A stretch of DNA of 64,000 nucleotides from SG8-30 sp964406445 (GTDB taxonomy: Bacteria; Pseudomonadota; Gammaproteobacteria; Steroidobacterales; Steroidobacteraceae). The notes below the pieces were generated by a model, which saw only the letters and a program-made list of their open reading frames with translations, searched no databases and had not been told where the DNA came from. This document shows, piece by piece, positions 16,119-26,400 of the stretch. The position numbers were made by a program, and so were the translations under genes. The stretch covers positions 70,286-134,285 of the forward strand of contig CAYORU010000007.1 in assembly GCA_964406445.1 (NCBI GenBank), read 5' to 3'. Positions within the stretch are counted from its first letter, which is position 1. Each line of letters begins with the position of its first letter.

Positions 16119-18593
16119 ATGAAGGGAATCCACCAGCACCCGTTCCGCCGCGCTCGCGCGGCCCTCGCCATCGCGGCGCTCGCCTGGCTCGCCGCCGCCT
16201 GCGGCGGCGGCGCCTCGGTCGAGCAGAACCCGGTCACCAGCCCGCCGCCCCCGGCCGGCTACAGCGGCCCGCCGCCGGTGAGCCAGGACGTGCAGGCGTT
16301 CAAGCTCAACGTCTGGGACAACCTGCAGTCCACCAGCCGCTGCGGCTCCTGCCACGTCGAGGGACGCCAGGCGCCGGCCTTCGTCCGCCGCGACGACGTG
16401 AACATGGCCTACGAGGCCGCCAACGGGATCGTGAACCTGAGCGATCCCGCGGCCTCGCGGATGGTCACCAAGGTGGCCGGCGGCCACAACTGCTGGCTGG
16501 CCTCCGACGCCGCCTGCGCCGACCAGCTGACGGTCTGGATCCGCAACTGGGCGGGCGCGACGATCGGCGGCAGCCGCGACATCGTGCTTCAGCCGCCGCC
16601 GCTGCGCGACGTCGGCGCCAGCAAGTCATTCCCCGCGAGCTCCGGCTCCTTCGGCTCGTCGGTTCACCCGGTGCTCGTGCAGTACTGCGCGCGCTGCCAC
16701 GTGTCCTCGGCCCAGACGCCGCAGTCGCCGTTCTTCGCCGAGTCGGACGTCGACCTGGCCTACGCAGCCGCGAGGCCGCGCATCAACCTCGACGCCCCGG
16801 AGCAGTCGCGGTTCGTGGTCCGCCTGCGCGACGAGTTCCACAACTGCTGGAGCGACTGCCGGCAGAACGCCACGGAGATGGAGGCGGCGATCCGCGCCTT
16901 CGCCGACGGCGTGCCGGTGACCCAGGTCGACCCGACGCTGCTCGCCTCGAAGGCCCTGTCGCTCTACGAGGGCACCGTCGCGAGCGGCGGCAACCGCTTC
17001 GACAGCAACGCCATCGCGCTCTTCGAGTTCAAGACGGGCACCGGCACGGTCGCCTACGACACCAGCGGCGTGGAGCCGGCCGCCAACCTCAATTTCTCCG
17101 GCGACGTCGAGTGGGTCGGCGGCTGGGGCGTCAACGTCAGGGGCGGCAAGCTGCAGGCCTCGACCACCGGCAGCCGCAAGCTGCACGACCTCATCAAGGC
17201 CACCGGCGAGTACTCGATCGAGGCCTGGGTCGCGCCCGCCAACGTCGTGCAGGAGGACGCCTACATCGTCAGCTACTCCGGCGGCACGAGCGCGCGCAAC
17301 TTCACGCTCGGCCAGACGATGTACGACTACGACTTCCTGAACCGCAGCAGCGTGACCGGCGCCAACGGCACGCCGCAGCTGTCCACGCCCTCGGCGGACG
17401 AAGTCCTGCAGGCGACCCTGCAGCACGTCGTGGCGACCTTCGACCCGGTCAACGGGCGTCGCATCTACGTCAACGGCGCGCGGGTCACCGGCGCGGATCC
17501 GCGCGGCGGCGGCTCGCTCGCCGACTGGAACGACACCTTCGCCCTGGTGCTCGGCAACGAGGTCTCCTCGGACCGCGACTGGCAGGGCGTGATCCGCCTG
17601 GTGGCGATCCACAATCGCGCGCTCTCGCAGCCCCAGATCCAGCAGAACTTCGAGGCCGGCGTGGGCGAGCGCTTCTACATGCTGTTCAGCGTGGCGCACC
17701 TCGTCGACATCCCCGACAGCTACGTGCTGCTCGAGGCCAGCCAGTTCGACAGCTACGGCTACCTGTTCGAGAAGCCCTCGGTCGTCAGGCTCACCCCGGG
17801 GGCCGCGCCCGAGACCCTCGACGGGCTGCAGGTGAAGGGCGTGCGGCTCGGCATCAACGGCGCCGAGGCCAAGGTGGGCCAGGCCTACGTCTCGGTGGAT
17901 GCGACGGTGAACGCCGCCGGCTACGAACCGCCGACGGGCTTCCCGCTGGCCGGCATCGGCACCGTCATCGGCCTCGACAAGGGGCCGGCGCTCGACCAGT
18001 TCTTCCTGACCTTCGAGCAGATCGGGCCGCGCTCGCGCGCCTACTCGGAGCCGGCGCCGATCGCACCGCCGCCGCCGCCGAACGGGCCGGCGCAGCCCCA
18101 GATCGGCCTGAGGACCTTCGAGCGCATCGCGGCGTCGATGGCCGAGATGACCGGCGTGCCGCGGAGCGACCCGGCGGTCGCCGAGACCTACGAGCGCGTC
18201 AAGCAGCAGCTGCCGACCGCCGACAGCATCGAGGGCTTCCTGTCCTCGCACCAGATCGGCGTGGCGCAGATGGCGATCGAGGTCTGCAACTCGCTGGTGG
18301 ACGACGGCGCCCGCCGGGCCGCGTTCTTCCCCGGCTTCAACTTCGCGGCCCCCGCGGCGCAGGCCTTCGACACGCCGGCCGAGCGGGCGCTCGTGATCGA
18401 TCCCCTGGTGGCGCGCGCCGTCGGCAGCGGGCTCGCCACGCAGCCCTCCTCGGCCGAGGTGCGCGCCGAGCTCGAGGCGCTGATGGGGCGGCTGACGTCA
18501 TGCGGCGCGGGCTGCGCGGCCGACCGCACGGCGACGATCGTGAAGGCGAGCTGCGCGGCCGTGCTCGGCAGCGCCTCCACGCTGCTGCAGTGA
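16119..18593 (+). CDS. Lipoprotein with two c-type haem domains and a LamG domain
   Basis: The 824-residue protein starts at ATG 16119. Its lipobox ends at Cys28 (ALAWLAAACGGG) and a Pro-rich linker follows. Two similar haem units come next: Cys75-Gly-Ser-Cys-His79 and Cys190-Ala-Arg-Cys-His194, each followed by a parallel pattern ending in His-Asn-Cys-Trp. Residues about 320-475 form a LamG/concanavalin-like jelly roll (YSIEAWVAPANVVQEDAYIVSYS cut short here, VVATFDPVNGRRIYVNG, ALVLGNEVSSDRDWQGVIRL). The C-terminus has paired cysteines (TSCGAGCAA). The layout suggests a surface redox protein that binds carbohydrate or a polymer; the substrate is unknown. Previous and next genes are co-oriented. 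Confidence 0.7.
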   Translation: MKGIHQHPFRRARAALAIAALAWLAAACGGGASVEQNPVTSPPPPAGYSGPPPVSQDVQAFKLNVWDNLQSTSRCGSCHVEGRQAPAFVRRDDVNMAYEAANGIVNLSDPAASRMVTKVAGGHNCWLASDAACADQLTVWIRNWAGATIGGSRDIVLQPPPLRDVGASKSFPASSGSFGSSVHPVLVQYCARCHVSSAQTPQSPFFAESDVDLAYAAARPRINLDAPEQSRFVVRLRDEFHNCWSDCRQNATEMEAAIRAFADGVPVTQVDPTLLASKALSLYEGTVASGGNRFDSNAIALFEFKTGTGTVAYDTSGVEPAANLNFSGDVEWVGGWGVNVRGGKLQASTTGSRKLHDLIKATGEYSIEAWVAPANVVQEDAYIVSYSGGTSARNFTLGQTMYDYDFLNRSSVTGANGTPQLSTPSADEVLQATLQHVVATFDPVNGRRIYVNGARVTGADPRGGGSLADWNDTFALVLGNEVSSDRDWQGVIRLVAIHNRALSQPQIQQNFEAGVGERFYMLFSVAHLVDIPDSYVLLEASQFDSYGYLFEKPSVVRLTPGAAPETLDGLQVKGVRLGINGAEAKVGQAYVSVDATVNAAGYEPPTGFPLAGIGTVIGLDKGPALDQFFLTFEQIGPRSRAYSEPAPIAPPPPPNGPAQPQIGLRTFERIAASMAEMTGVPRSDPAVAETYERVKQQLPTADSIEGFLSSHQIGVAQMAIEVCNSLVDDGARRAAFFPGFNFAAPAAQAFDTPAERALVIDPLVARAVGSGLATQPSSAEVRAELEALMGRLTSCGAGCAADRTATIVKASCAAVLGSASTLLQ

Positions 18594-18634
18594 CCCGGGA
18601 CAACGACGGACATCCAGAAGAGAGGCACAGGGAC

Positions 18635-20236
18635 ATGTTCAGGAATCGCAGGCGCGGACCCCTCCATCCGGACGAGCCGATCCGCCAGCCCGACCACCCG
18701 CGGCCGGTCACGCGCCGGCAGTTCATCGCCCAGGGCCTCATGGCGGGCACCGGCACGGTCATCGCGCCGACGGTGTTCGGCCTGTTCGTCAACCCGCGCG
18801 CCGCCGAGGCCGCGCTGTCGCCGGACCTGGAACTCCTCAAGCAGCGCTGCGGCATCGCGGTGCAGGGCGCGGGACGCATCCCGTTCATCTGCATCGACCT
18901 CGCCGGCGGGGCCAACATGGTCGGCTCCAACGTGCTGGTCGGCGGCCGCGGCGGGCAGCTCGACCTGCTGAACGCCGCCGGCTACGCGCGCCTCGGCCTG
19001 CCGGGCGACATGGTGCCGGGAGCGCCGAACCCGGGCAGCCCGACCAACAGCTGGATCGACGACCAGCTGGGCCTGCGCTTCCACTCCGACAGCGCGTTCC
19101 TGCGCGGCATCCTCGACCGGGTCGCGCCGACCACCATCGCCGCCACCAACGGCGCGGTGATTCCCGCGCGTTCGGAGAACGACACCGGCAACAACCCGCA
19201 CAACCCGATGTACGGCATCTACAAGGCCGGCGCGGACGGCGAGCTGCTGACGCTGATCGGCTCGCGCGCCTCAGAGTCGGGCGGCAACTCGATGGCGCCG
19301 GCGGCGATGATCGATCCTTCCGTGACGCCGACCAAGGTGGATCGCACCAGCGACGTCACCGGCCTCGTGGACACCGGCAAGCTGGTCGGCCTGCTCGACC
19401 AAGACGACGCGGTCGCGGTGATGGAGTCCATCCAGCGGCTCTCCGACCAGAAGCTCGGGCGCGTCAGCACCGGCATCAGCCGCGACGACGTGATCAAGGA
19501 GATGGTGCGCTGCAACTACGTCAAGTCCGCGGACCTCGCGGACCGCTACGGCGACCCGTCGGCGCTGAACCCCGAGCTCGACGCCGACATCGTCGGCCCC
19601 GGCGGCATCTTCAGCCGCGCCGAGTTCGACGGCGACGCGGAGTTCCGCAAGACCGCGGCGGTGATGAAGCTGGTCGTCAACGGCTACGCCGGCGCCGGCA
19701 CCATCACCATGGGCGGCTACGACTACCACGGCCAGGGCCGTGCGACCGGCGAGATCCGCGACTTCCGCGCCGGGCGCTGCATGGGCGCCTGCCTCGAGTA
19801 CGCGGCGCGCCGCGGCGTTCCGCTCATGCTCTACGTCTTCAGCGACGGCTCGCTGTCGGCGAGCGGCCAGGTGGACAACACCGTGGACGGGCGCGGCAAG
19901 TTCATGTGGACGAGCGACAACCAGCAGACCGCGGCGTCGTTCTTCCTCGTCTACAGCCCGACCGGGCGGCCGCAGCTGTACACCGGCGACGGCCGGCCGG
20001 CCGAGCAGCACCAGCAGATCGGCTGGTTCCGCCCGGACGGCTCGGTCGAGACGTCCTCGACCCCGGCGGCCAACAACGTCAACCTGCTGGTCGAGACCGT
20101 GGTGCTCAACTATCTCGCCCTGCACGGCGAGCAGGGCAGCTTCGGCGGCCTGTTCCGCAACAACGGCCTCGGCTCGCCCTCCCTGCAGGACAGCCTGATC
20201 GCGTTCAACCCGATCGTGAATGGGCGCATCACGTGA
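18635..20236 (+). CDS. Tat-exported DUF1501-like protein
   Basis: From ATG 18635 the protein has 533 residues. A twin-arginine signal (PVTRRQFIAQGLMAGTGTVI) is followed by PFICIDLAGGANMVGSN. Later segments (GGYDYHGQGRATGEIRD, LEYAARRGVPLMLYVFSDGS) match the sulfatase-like DUF1501 layout. These proteins are exported folded and are typically encoded next to cytochrome/DUF1800 or DUF1588-type partners; their reaction is unknown. It follows the LamG lipoprotein by 41 bases. A GGGAC ribosome-binding site precedes the ATG. Earlier in-frame sequence overlaps the LamG gene and is not coding. Confidence 0.75.
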   Translation: MFRNRRRGPLHPDEPIRQPDHPRPVTRRQFIAQGLMAGTGTVIAPTVFGLFVNPRAAEAALSPDLELLKQRCGIAVQGAGRIPFICIDLAGGANMVGSNVLVGGRGGQLDLLNAAGYARLGLPGDMVPGAPNPGSPTNSWIDDQLGLRFHSDSAFLRGILDRVAPTTIAATNGAVIPARSENDTGNNPHNPMYGIYKAGADGELLTLIGSRASESGGNSMAPAAMIDPSVTPTKVDRTSDVTGLVDTGKLVGLLDQDDAVAVMESIQRLSDQKLGRVSTGISRDDVIKEMVRCNYVKSADLADRYGDPSALNPELDADIVGPGGIFSRAEFDGDAEFRKTAAVMKLVVNGYAGAGTITMGGYDYHGQGRATGEIRDFRAGRCMGACLEYAARRGVPLMLYVFSDGSLSASGQVDNTVDGRGKFMWTSDNQQTAASFFLVYSPTGRPQLYTGDGRPAEQHQQIGWFRPDGSVETSSTPAANNVNLLVETVVLNYLALHGEQGSFGGLFRNNGLGSPSLQDSLIAFNPIVNGRIT

Positions 20237-20242
20237 CCCGGT

Positions 20243-20264
20243 CGCGTCGCGGAAATGCGACGCG
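20243..20264 (+). terminator. Stem-loop just after the DUF1501-like gene
   Basis: CGCGTCGC at 20243-20250 pairs perfectly with GCGACGCG at 20257-20264 around a six-base loop, beginning seven bases after the stop at 20236. There is no run of T, so a classic intrinsic terminator is not proven. It may attenuate read-through into the next operon or protect the 3' end. Confidence 0.4.
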
Positions 20265-20375
20265 GCTCAAGGTCACGGTGCTGGCAGGCGTGGCAACGTT
20301 ATGTCACCTTCGCAGGGTATGCTGCGAAGAGCGGCGCGCGCGCTTGCGCGCGCCTGCCGGGCACCGGAGGGCAGG

Positions 20376-20894
20376 GTGGCAGGACGGATCGGGATGGGCG
20401 GGATTCGGGCAGCGGCCGCGGCGTTCGCGGTGGCGCTCCTCGCCTGCCATGCAGGTCCTGCCGGCGCCGCCGAGCCCGCGGCCGCGCCTGACTTCGCGCT
20501 GAAGGCCCTCGACGGGCGCAACCACCGTCTCTCCGAGCACCGCGGCGAGGTCGTCGCGCTGCTGTTCTGGGGCAGCTGGTGCGGCGGCTGCCGGCGCGAA
20601 CTCGAGCGCCTCGAGCGCCTGCGCGCCACCTACGAGGGCGCCGGCCTGGTCGCCTACGGCGTGGTGCTCGATGCCGACCCGGGCGAGGCGCGCTCGATCG
20701 CCGGGGCGCTCGCCACCACCTACCCGCAGCTGCACGACGGCCGCCGCTCGGTGGCGAAGGCCTACCGGCCCGAGCGGCTGCCGACGCTGCTGCTGGTGGA
20801 CCGCGCCGGCGCGGTCCGGTTTGCGTACGGGGAACTCGATGCGCGCGGGGAACGGGCGATGCTCGCCGACCTGCGCGCGCTGCTGGACGAATGA
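20376..20894 (+). CDS. TlpA-type thioredoxin-like protein, exported
   Basis: GTG 20376 with GGAGG five bases upstream gives 172 residues beginning with a signal peptide (IRAAAAAFAVALLACHAGPAGA). The thioredoxin fold has FWGSWCGGCRRELERLE as redox site and RLPTLLLVDRAGAVR as the cis-Pro loop. It is 8 bases ahead of the next gene and probably opens the ExbB/ExbD operon. Longer starts at 20301 and 20319 are possible but would place a basic segment ahead of the signal peptide. The role may be disulfide or cytochrome maturation for the exported partners; the family alone does not say. Confidence 0.8.
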   Translation: MAGRIGMGGIRAAAAAFAVALLACHAGPAGAAEPAAAPDFALKALDGRNHRLSEHRGEVVALLFWGSWCGGCRRELERLERLRATYEGAGLVAYGVVLDADPGEARSIAGALATTYPQLHDGRRSVAKAYRPERLPTLLLVDRAGAVRFAYGELDARGERAMLADLRALLDE

Positions 20895-20902
20895 GGTAAC
20901 GC

Positions 20903-21520
20903 ATGGCCATCGACAGTCCTGGCATCGCCAACGACTTCCTGAGCGACCGGGGACGCCGGCGGGGCGCCGCCGGGCCGGCCCGGGGCGCCGCGCTGCCCTG
21001 GCTCGCCGCGCTCGTCTTCGTGCTGCTCGCGGCCTTCGCGGCGGTCGCGCTCGCGGCCGAGGAGCCCGACGACTTCCGGTCGCTCGACGGCGAGGTCGGA
21101 GCGCTCAAGCAGGAGGTCGTCGACCTCAACCGCGACCTGTTCCTGCTGGAGGAGGAGCTGCTCTTCCCGGCCAACACCCAGGTCGCGGTGTTCGTGTCGA
21201 TGGACGTCGGCACCTTCTTCGAGCTCGATTCCGTGCAGGTCGTGCTCGACGGCAAGGAGGTGACCAACTACCTCTACACGGAGCGCGAGGCGGAGGCGCT
21301 GCTGCGCGGCGGCGTGCACCGGGTCTGGCTCGGCAACCTCAAGGCGGGCAAGCACGAGCTGACTGCGTTCTTCACCGGCGTGGGCCCGCACGGGCGCGAC
21401 TACCGCCGCGGGACCACCTTCGAGGTCGAGAAGGGCGTCGGCGCCAAGTACGTCGAGCTGAGGATCAGCGACCGCGTGCAGAAGCTGCAGCCGGAGTTCG
21501 TCGTCCGGGAGTGGGACTGA
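20903..21520 (+). CDS. Membrane-anchored coiled-coil protein of the AgmX/ExbBD/TPR operon
   Basis: The 205-residue protein has a cytoplasmic N-terminus rich in Arg/Gly and one membrane or signal segment (LPWLAALVFVLLAAFAAVAL, about residues 31-50). A short coiled coil follows (VGALKQEVVDLNRDLFLLEE), then a beta-rich domain (VAVFVSMDVGTFFELDSVQV) up to residue 205. I do not recognise a named family. Similar proteins seem to accompany two TPR proteins, ExbB, two ExbD and an AgmX-type protein, so it is likely a periplasmic component of that energy-coupling complex. Confidence 0.6.
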   Translation: MAIDSPGIANDFLSDRGRRRGAAGPARGAALPWLAALVFVLLAAFAAVALAAEEPDDFRSLDGEVGALKQEVVDLNRDLFLLEEELLFPANTQVAVFVSMDVGTFFELDSVQVVLDGKEVTNYLYTEREAEALLRGGVHRVWLGNLKAGKHELTAFFTGVGPHGRDYRRGTTFEVEKGVGAKYVELRISDRVQKLQPEFVVREWD

Positions 21521-21522
21521 CC

Positions 21523-23409
21523 GTGAGCGCGGGCCGGGTGCGGGCGTGGCTTCTCGCCGCGGCGCTCGGCGTCGCGGCGGCGCCGGCGGCGCAGGAGACG
21601 GCCGATCCGGCCGCCCTGCCGCCCGTGGCGCTCGCCGACCTGCACTACGGTGACGTCCTGTTCCATTTCTACCAGGACGAGTATTTCGGCGCGATCGTCC
21701 GCGCCGAGGCCTACACCGCGCAGGGGCACATGGTCCCGCACGCGGAAGACGCCGAGCTGCTGCTCGGCGGGATGTACCTCTCCTTCGGGCAGCACGCCCG
21801 GGCCGGCGAGATCTTCGAGCGCCTCCTCGGCCGGCCGGACACGCCGCCCGCCGTGCGCGACCGCGCGTGGTTCCACCTCGGCCGGGTGCTGTACGCGCGC
21901 AGCTACTTCGAGGAGTCGGAGCGGGCGCTGCGCCGGGCCGGCGCGGCCCTGCCGCCCGCCCTCGACGCCGAGCGGCGGCTGTTGATCGCGCAGGGCCTGA
22001 TGTACCGCGGCCGCTACGACGAGGCGGTCGCGGAGCTGTCCGGCTGGAGCGGGCCCGCGAGCTGGACCGCCTATGGCCGCTTCAACCTGGGCGTCGCGCT
22101 GGTGCGCGCCGGGCGGCTCGAGGACGGCCTCGCGCTGCTCGGGTCGGTCGGCGCGATGGACGCTGCGGGCGAGGAGATGAAGGCGCTGCGGGACAAGGCC
22201 AACGTCGCGGCCGCCTACGCGATGCTGCAGGCCGGCCGGCCGGCCGCGGCGCGCGACGTGCTCGGCCGGGTGCGCCTCTCGGGGCCGCAGTCCAGCAAGG
22301 CCCTGCTCGGCGCCGGCTGGGCCGACGTCGCGCTCGAGCGCTACTCGGAGGCGCTCGCGCCCTGGCTCGAGCTGCAGGGCCGCAGCCTGCTCGACGCGGC
22401 CGTGCAGGAGTCCTACCTCGCCGTGCCCTACGCCTACGCCAAGCTCGACGCCGAGGGCCAGGCCGCGGAGCTCTACGACCGCGCGATCCTCGCCTACGAG
22501 GCGGAGCGGGCACGCCTCGACGAGTCCATCGCGGCCATCCGCGACGGGCGGATGCTCGAGGCCGTGCTCGCGGCGGACCGCGAGGAAGGGCAGGGCTGGT
22601 TCTGGCAGCTCGCCACGCTGCCCGACGCCGCCGAGTCGCGCTACCTGTACCACCTGCTGGCCGGCCACGAGTTCCAGGAGGCGCTCAAGAACTACCGCGC
22701 GCTCGACTTCCTCGGGCGCAACCTCGCCGGCTGGCGGGACAGCCTCGACGTGTTCGCGCACATGGTGGATGCGAGGCGGCGTGCCTTCGACGCCAAGGCG
22801 CCCCGTGCTGGCGAGACGCTCGGGGGCGTCGACGTGGAGGCGCTCGACGCGCGCCGCGACGCGCTCAAGGCCCGCCTCGACGCGGCCCTGCGCGAGCGGG
22901 ACGCGGCCGCGCTCGCCTCGGCGGACGAGCTCCGCCAGCTCGCCATGCTCGCCGGCGTCGAAGGCGAGCTCGCCGCGCGCGCCGACGATCCGGCGCTCGC
23001 CGAGGCGCGCGAGAAGGCGCGCCTCGCGCGCGGCGTGCTGCAATGGAACCTCGAGCGCGAGTTCGGATTGCGGGCCTGGCAGGCGCGGCGCTCGCTGCGC
23101 GAGCTCGACGCCGAGCTCTTCCAGGCGCGCACGCGCTCGCGCGCGGCCGGCGATTCGCTGGCGGGCATCCCGGCGCGCAACGACGCCTTCGAGACGCGCA
23201 TCGCGGCGATGGCGCCGCGGCTCGAGACCCTGGAGCAGCGGGTCGTCGCGCTGCGCGGACGGCAGGCGGGCTACCTGGCCTCGCTGGCGGTGACCGAGCT
23301 CGAGGCGCAGAAGGCGCGGCTCGCGGAGTATTCGCTGCAGGCCCGCTACGCGCTTGCGACCATGTACGACCGGGCGACCGCCGGCGCCGCCACCGGAGCC
23401 CCGCCGTGA
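21523..23409 (+). CDS. Exported TPR/coiled-coil protein
   Basis: GTG 21523, two bases after the previous stop, gives 628 residues. A signal peptide (VRAWLLAAALGVAAAPAAQE) is followed by tetratricopeptide-like helices at about 40-330 (AELLLGGMYLSFGQHARAGEIF, cut at 20: LLLGGMYLSFGQHARAGEIF). The C-terminal third (about 430-620) is a long charged coiled coil (RLETLEQRVVALRGRQAGYL). It is predicted to be a periplasmic scaffold of the TonB-like complex. Its stop overlaps the next gene's GTG by four bases. Confidence 0.65.
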   Translation: MSAGRVRAWLLAAALGVAAAPAAQETADPAALPPVALADLHYGDVLFHFYQDEYFGAIVRAEAYTAQGHMVPHAEDAELLLGGMYLSFGQHARAGEIFERLLGRPDTPPAVRDRAWFHLGRVLYARSYFEESERALRRAGAALPPALDAERRLLIAQGLMYRGRYDEAVAELSGWSGPASWTAYGRFNLGVALVRAGRLEDGLALLGSVGAMDAAGEEMKALRDKANVAAAYAMLQAGRPAAARDVLGRVRLSGPQSSKALLGAGWADVALERYSEALAPWLELQGRSLLDAAVQESYLAVPYAYAKLDAEGQAAELYDRAILAYEAERARLDESIAAIRDGRMLEAVLAADREEGQGWFWQLATLPDAAESRYLYHLLAGHEFQEALKNYRALDFLGRNLAGWRDSLDVFAHMVDARRRAFDAKAPRAGETLGGVDVEALDARRDALKARLDAALRERDAAALASADELRQLAMLAGVEGELAARADDPALAEAREKARLARGVLQWNLEREFGLRAWQARRSLRELDAELFQARTRSRAAGDSLAGIPARNDAFETRIAAMAPRLETLEQRVVALRGRQAGYLASLAVTELEAQKARLAEYSLQARYALATMYDRATAGAATGAPP

Positions 23410-26400
23410 GGCGCGTGTTCCTGCCGCTGGCGCTGCTCGCCGCCGCGGCCGCAGCCGCGTCGGAGGCGCCGGAGCGCACCCTCGAGGACCTGCCCAAGGC
23501 CGCCCCGCCGCTGCGCAAGGGGGAAACGGTCGCGCCGGACCCGGCGCGGGCCAAGCAGCTCTACCGCGGCTTCCTCGACCTCCCGGGCGGCGATGCCGCG
23601 CAGCGGACCGAGGCCCTGCGCCGCCTCGGCGACCTCGAGCTCGAGACCGGCGACGCAGAGCGCGCCGAGGCGCCCGTGCCCGGCGCCGGCGCACCCGAGA
23701 CCCGCGTCGCGATCGATATCTACACGCGGCTCCTGGCCGATCAGCCCGACTACCCCAAGGCGGACGCGGTGCTGTACCAGCTCTCTCGCGCCTATGAGGC
23801 CGAGGGCGACCTCGAACGCGCGCTCGCCCGCCTCGACGAGCTGGTGGCGCGCTTCCCCGCCAGCCGGTACGTGCCCGAGGCGCAGTTCCGGCGCGGCGAG
23901 ATCCACTTCAGCGCGCAGCGCTGGCGCGCCGCCGAGGAGGCCTACACGGCCGTGATCCGCGCCGGCGAGCGGTCAGGGTTCCTCGAGCAGGCGCTGTACA
24001 AGCACGGCTGGGCGCTGTTCCGCCAGTCCGACGCCGAGCGCAGCGCGGCCTCGTTCCTCACGCTGCTCGACCGCATGCTCGTGGATCCCGCCGCGGACCA
24101 GGGCGCGCGGCTGCCGGAGGCGCTGCCGCGGGCCGACCGCGAGCTGGTGGAGGACAGCTTCCGGGCGCTGTCCATCCAGTTCGCGGACCTGGAGTCCGCC
24201 GACACGCTGGCGCAGTCGCTGTCGCGCCACGGCGGCGCGCCGTACGCCTGGATGCTCTATGCGGCGCTCGGCGACCTGCTGGTGCAGAAGGAGCGGTTCA
24301 CCGACGCGGCGGACGTGTACCGCCGCTTCGCGCGCGAGGAGCCTCGGCACCGCCGGGCGCCGAGCCTGCAGGCCCGCGCGATCGACGCCTATCTCGCCGG
24401 CGGCTTCGCCGACCTGGCGCTCGAGGGCAAGCGCGAGTTCGTCGCGGCCTACGCGATCGGCGGGCCGTTCTGGCAGGGCCGCACGGCCGCCGATGCGCCG
24501 GAGGTCGTCGCCCAGCTCAAGTCGCACCTCACCGACCTCGCCAAGTACCACCACGCCCGCGCCCAGGCCGGCGGGGGCGCCGGCGAGTACGCGCAGGCGG
24601 CGCGCTACTATCGCGACTACCTGCAGTCCTTCCCGGACGATCCCTCCGCGGCGGACACCCGCTACCTGCTGGCGGACGCGCTGTTCGAGAGCGGCGACTT
24701 CCGCGAGGCGGCGCTCGAGTACGAGCGCACCGCCTACGGCTATCCGGCCGGGCCGCGCTCCGCTTCGGCCGGCTACGCGGCCCTCGTCGCCTACGACCGC
24801 CACGAGCAGGCCCTGCCCGAGGACGGTCGCGCCGCCTGGCGGCGGGCCGGCATCGACAGCCAGCTGCGCTTCGCGGCCACCTTCGGCGACCACCCCGAGG
24901 CGCCGGCGGTCGAGCTGCGCGCGGCGCAGCAGCTGTTCAACCTCGGCGAGCACGCGCCCGCCGCGGAGGCGGCGGCACGCTCGCTGGTGCACGTCACGCC
25001 GCTCGACCTGGCTGCCGAGCGCACCGCCTGGAACGTCGTCGGCGACTCGCGCTTCGAGCTCGGCGAGTTCGCCGCCGCCGAGGCGGCCTATGCGCAGGTG
25101 CTCTCGCGCCTGCCGGCCGGCGACGCGGCGCGCGGCTCGATCGAGGAGCGGCTCGCGGCCTCGATCTACCAGCAGGCGGAAGCCGAGCAGCGCGCCGGCG
25201 ACACCGAGGCGGCCGTGGCGGGCTTCCTGCGCGTGGCGCAGGCGGCGCCCGGTTCCTCGATCCGCGTGAACGCCACCTACGACGCCGCGGCGCTGCTGCT
25301 CGCCGGCGAGCAGTGGGAGCGGGCGATCCCGGTGCTGCAGGAGTTCCGGCGCGAGTTCCCGGAGCACCCGCTCGCCGCCAACGTGCCGCGCGACCTCGCG
25401 ACCGCCTTCCTCGGCGCGGGCCGCGGCCGCGAGGCGGCGGACGAGCTGACGCTCGTCGCAGACGACGCGCGCGAGGACGCCGCGGTGCGCCGCGCGGCGC
25501 TGATCGAGTCGGCGGAGCTCTACGAGAAGGCGGGCGACCTGGCCGCCGCGAGCCGCGCCTGGGAACGCTTCGTCGAGCGCTATCCCGAACCCTTCGAGGA
25601 CGCCTGGGCGGCGCGCGGCAAGCTCGCCGGGCTCTACGTCGAGGCCGGCGACCTGGCCGCGGCCGGCCGCGTCTGGGAGCGCTTCGTCGCAGCCAACCCG
25701 CAGCGCTTCGCGGAGGGCATCGAGGCCCGCCAGACCCTCGCCGACTACGCCCGGGAGGCCGGCGATGCCGGCGCGCGCAAGCGCTGGCTGGAGGCGCTGA
25801 TCGCGGCGGACGCCGCGGGCGGCGCGGCCCGCAGCGACCGCAGCCGGACGCTCGCCGCGCGCGCGGCGCTCGAGATCGCCGAGCCGCGGCGCGTCGCCTT
25901 CGAGGCGATCCGCCTCACGGCGCCGCTGCCGGCCTCGCTCAAGGCGAAGCGCGACGCGCTCGAGAGGGCGCTCGAGGCCTTCCAGGCGGCGAACGCCTAC
26001 GGCGTGGCAGAGGTCAGCACCGCGGCCACCTTCGCGACGGCGGAGCTGTACCGGCGCCTCGCGGCCGACCTGATGGAGTCCGAGCGCCCCGCCGGCCTCG
26101 ACGACGAGGCCCGCGAGCAGTACGACCTGCTGCTCGAGGAGCAGGCCTACCCGTTCGAGGAGAAGGCGATCGAGCTGCACGAGGCGAACGCGGCCCGGGC
26201 CGCCCAGGGCGTCTACGACGCGCCGGTGCAGGCGAGCTTCGCCGCCCTCGCCGCGCTCAAGCCGGCCCGCTACGGCAAGACCGAGGTCGAGCCCGCCGAC
26301 GACCCGGCGCTCGTGCCCGCCGCCGGCGCGGTGCTCGAGGGGATCGCCCACCGGCGCGCCGGCCGCTTCGCCGAGGCGCGCGCGGCCTACGGTGCGGCGC

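Noticed and set aside
20281..20319. TTATGTCACC near the TlpA gene as another Pho box
   Set aside because: Only one weak half-site is present; no second 7-mer lies at the right spacing.
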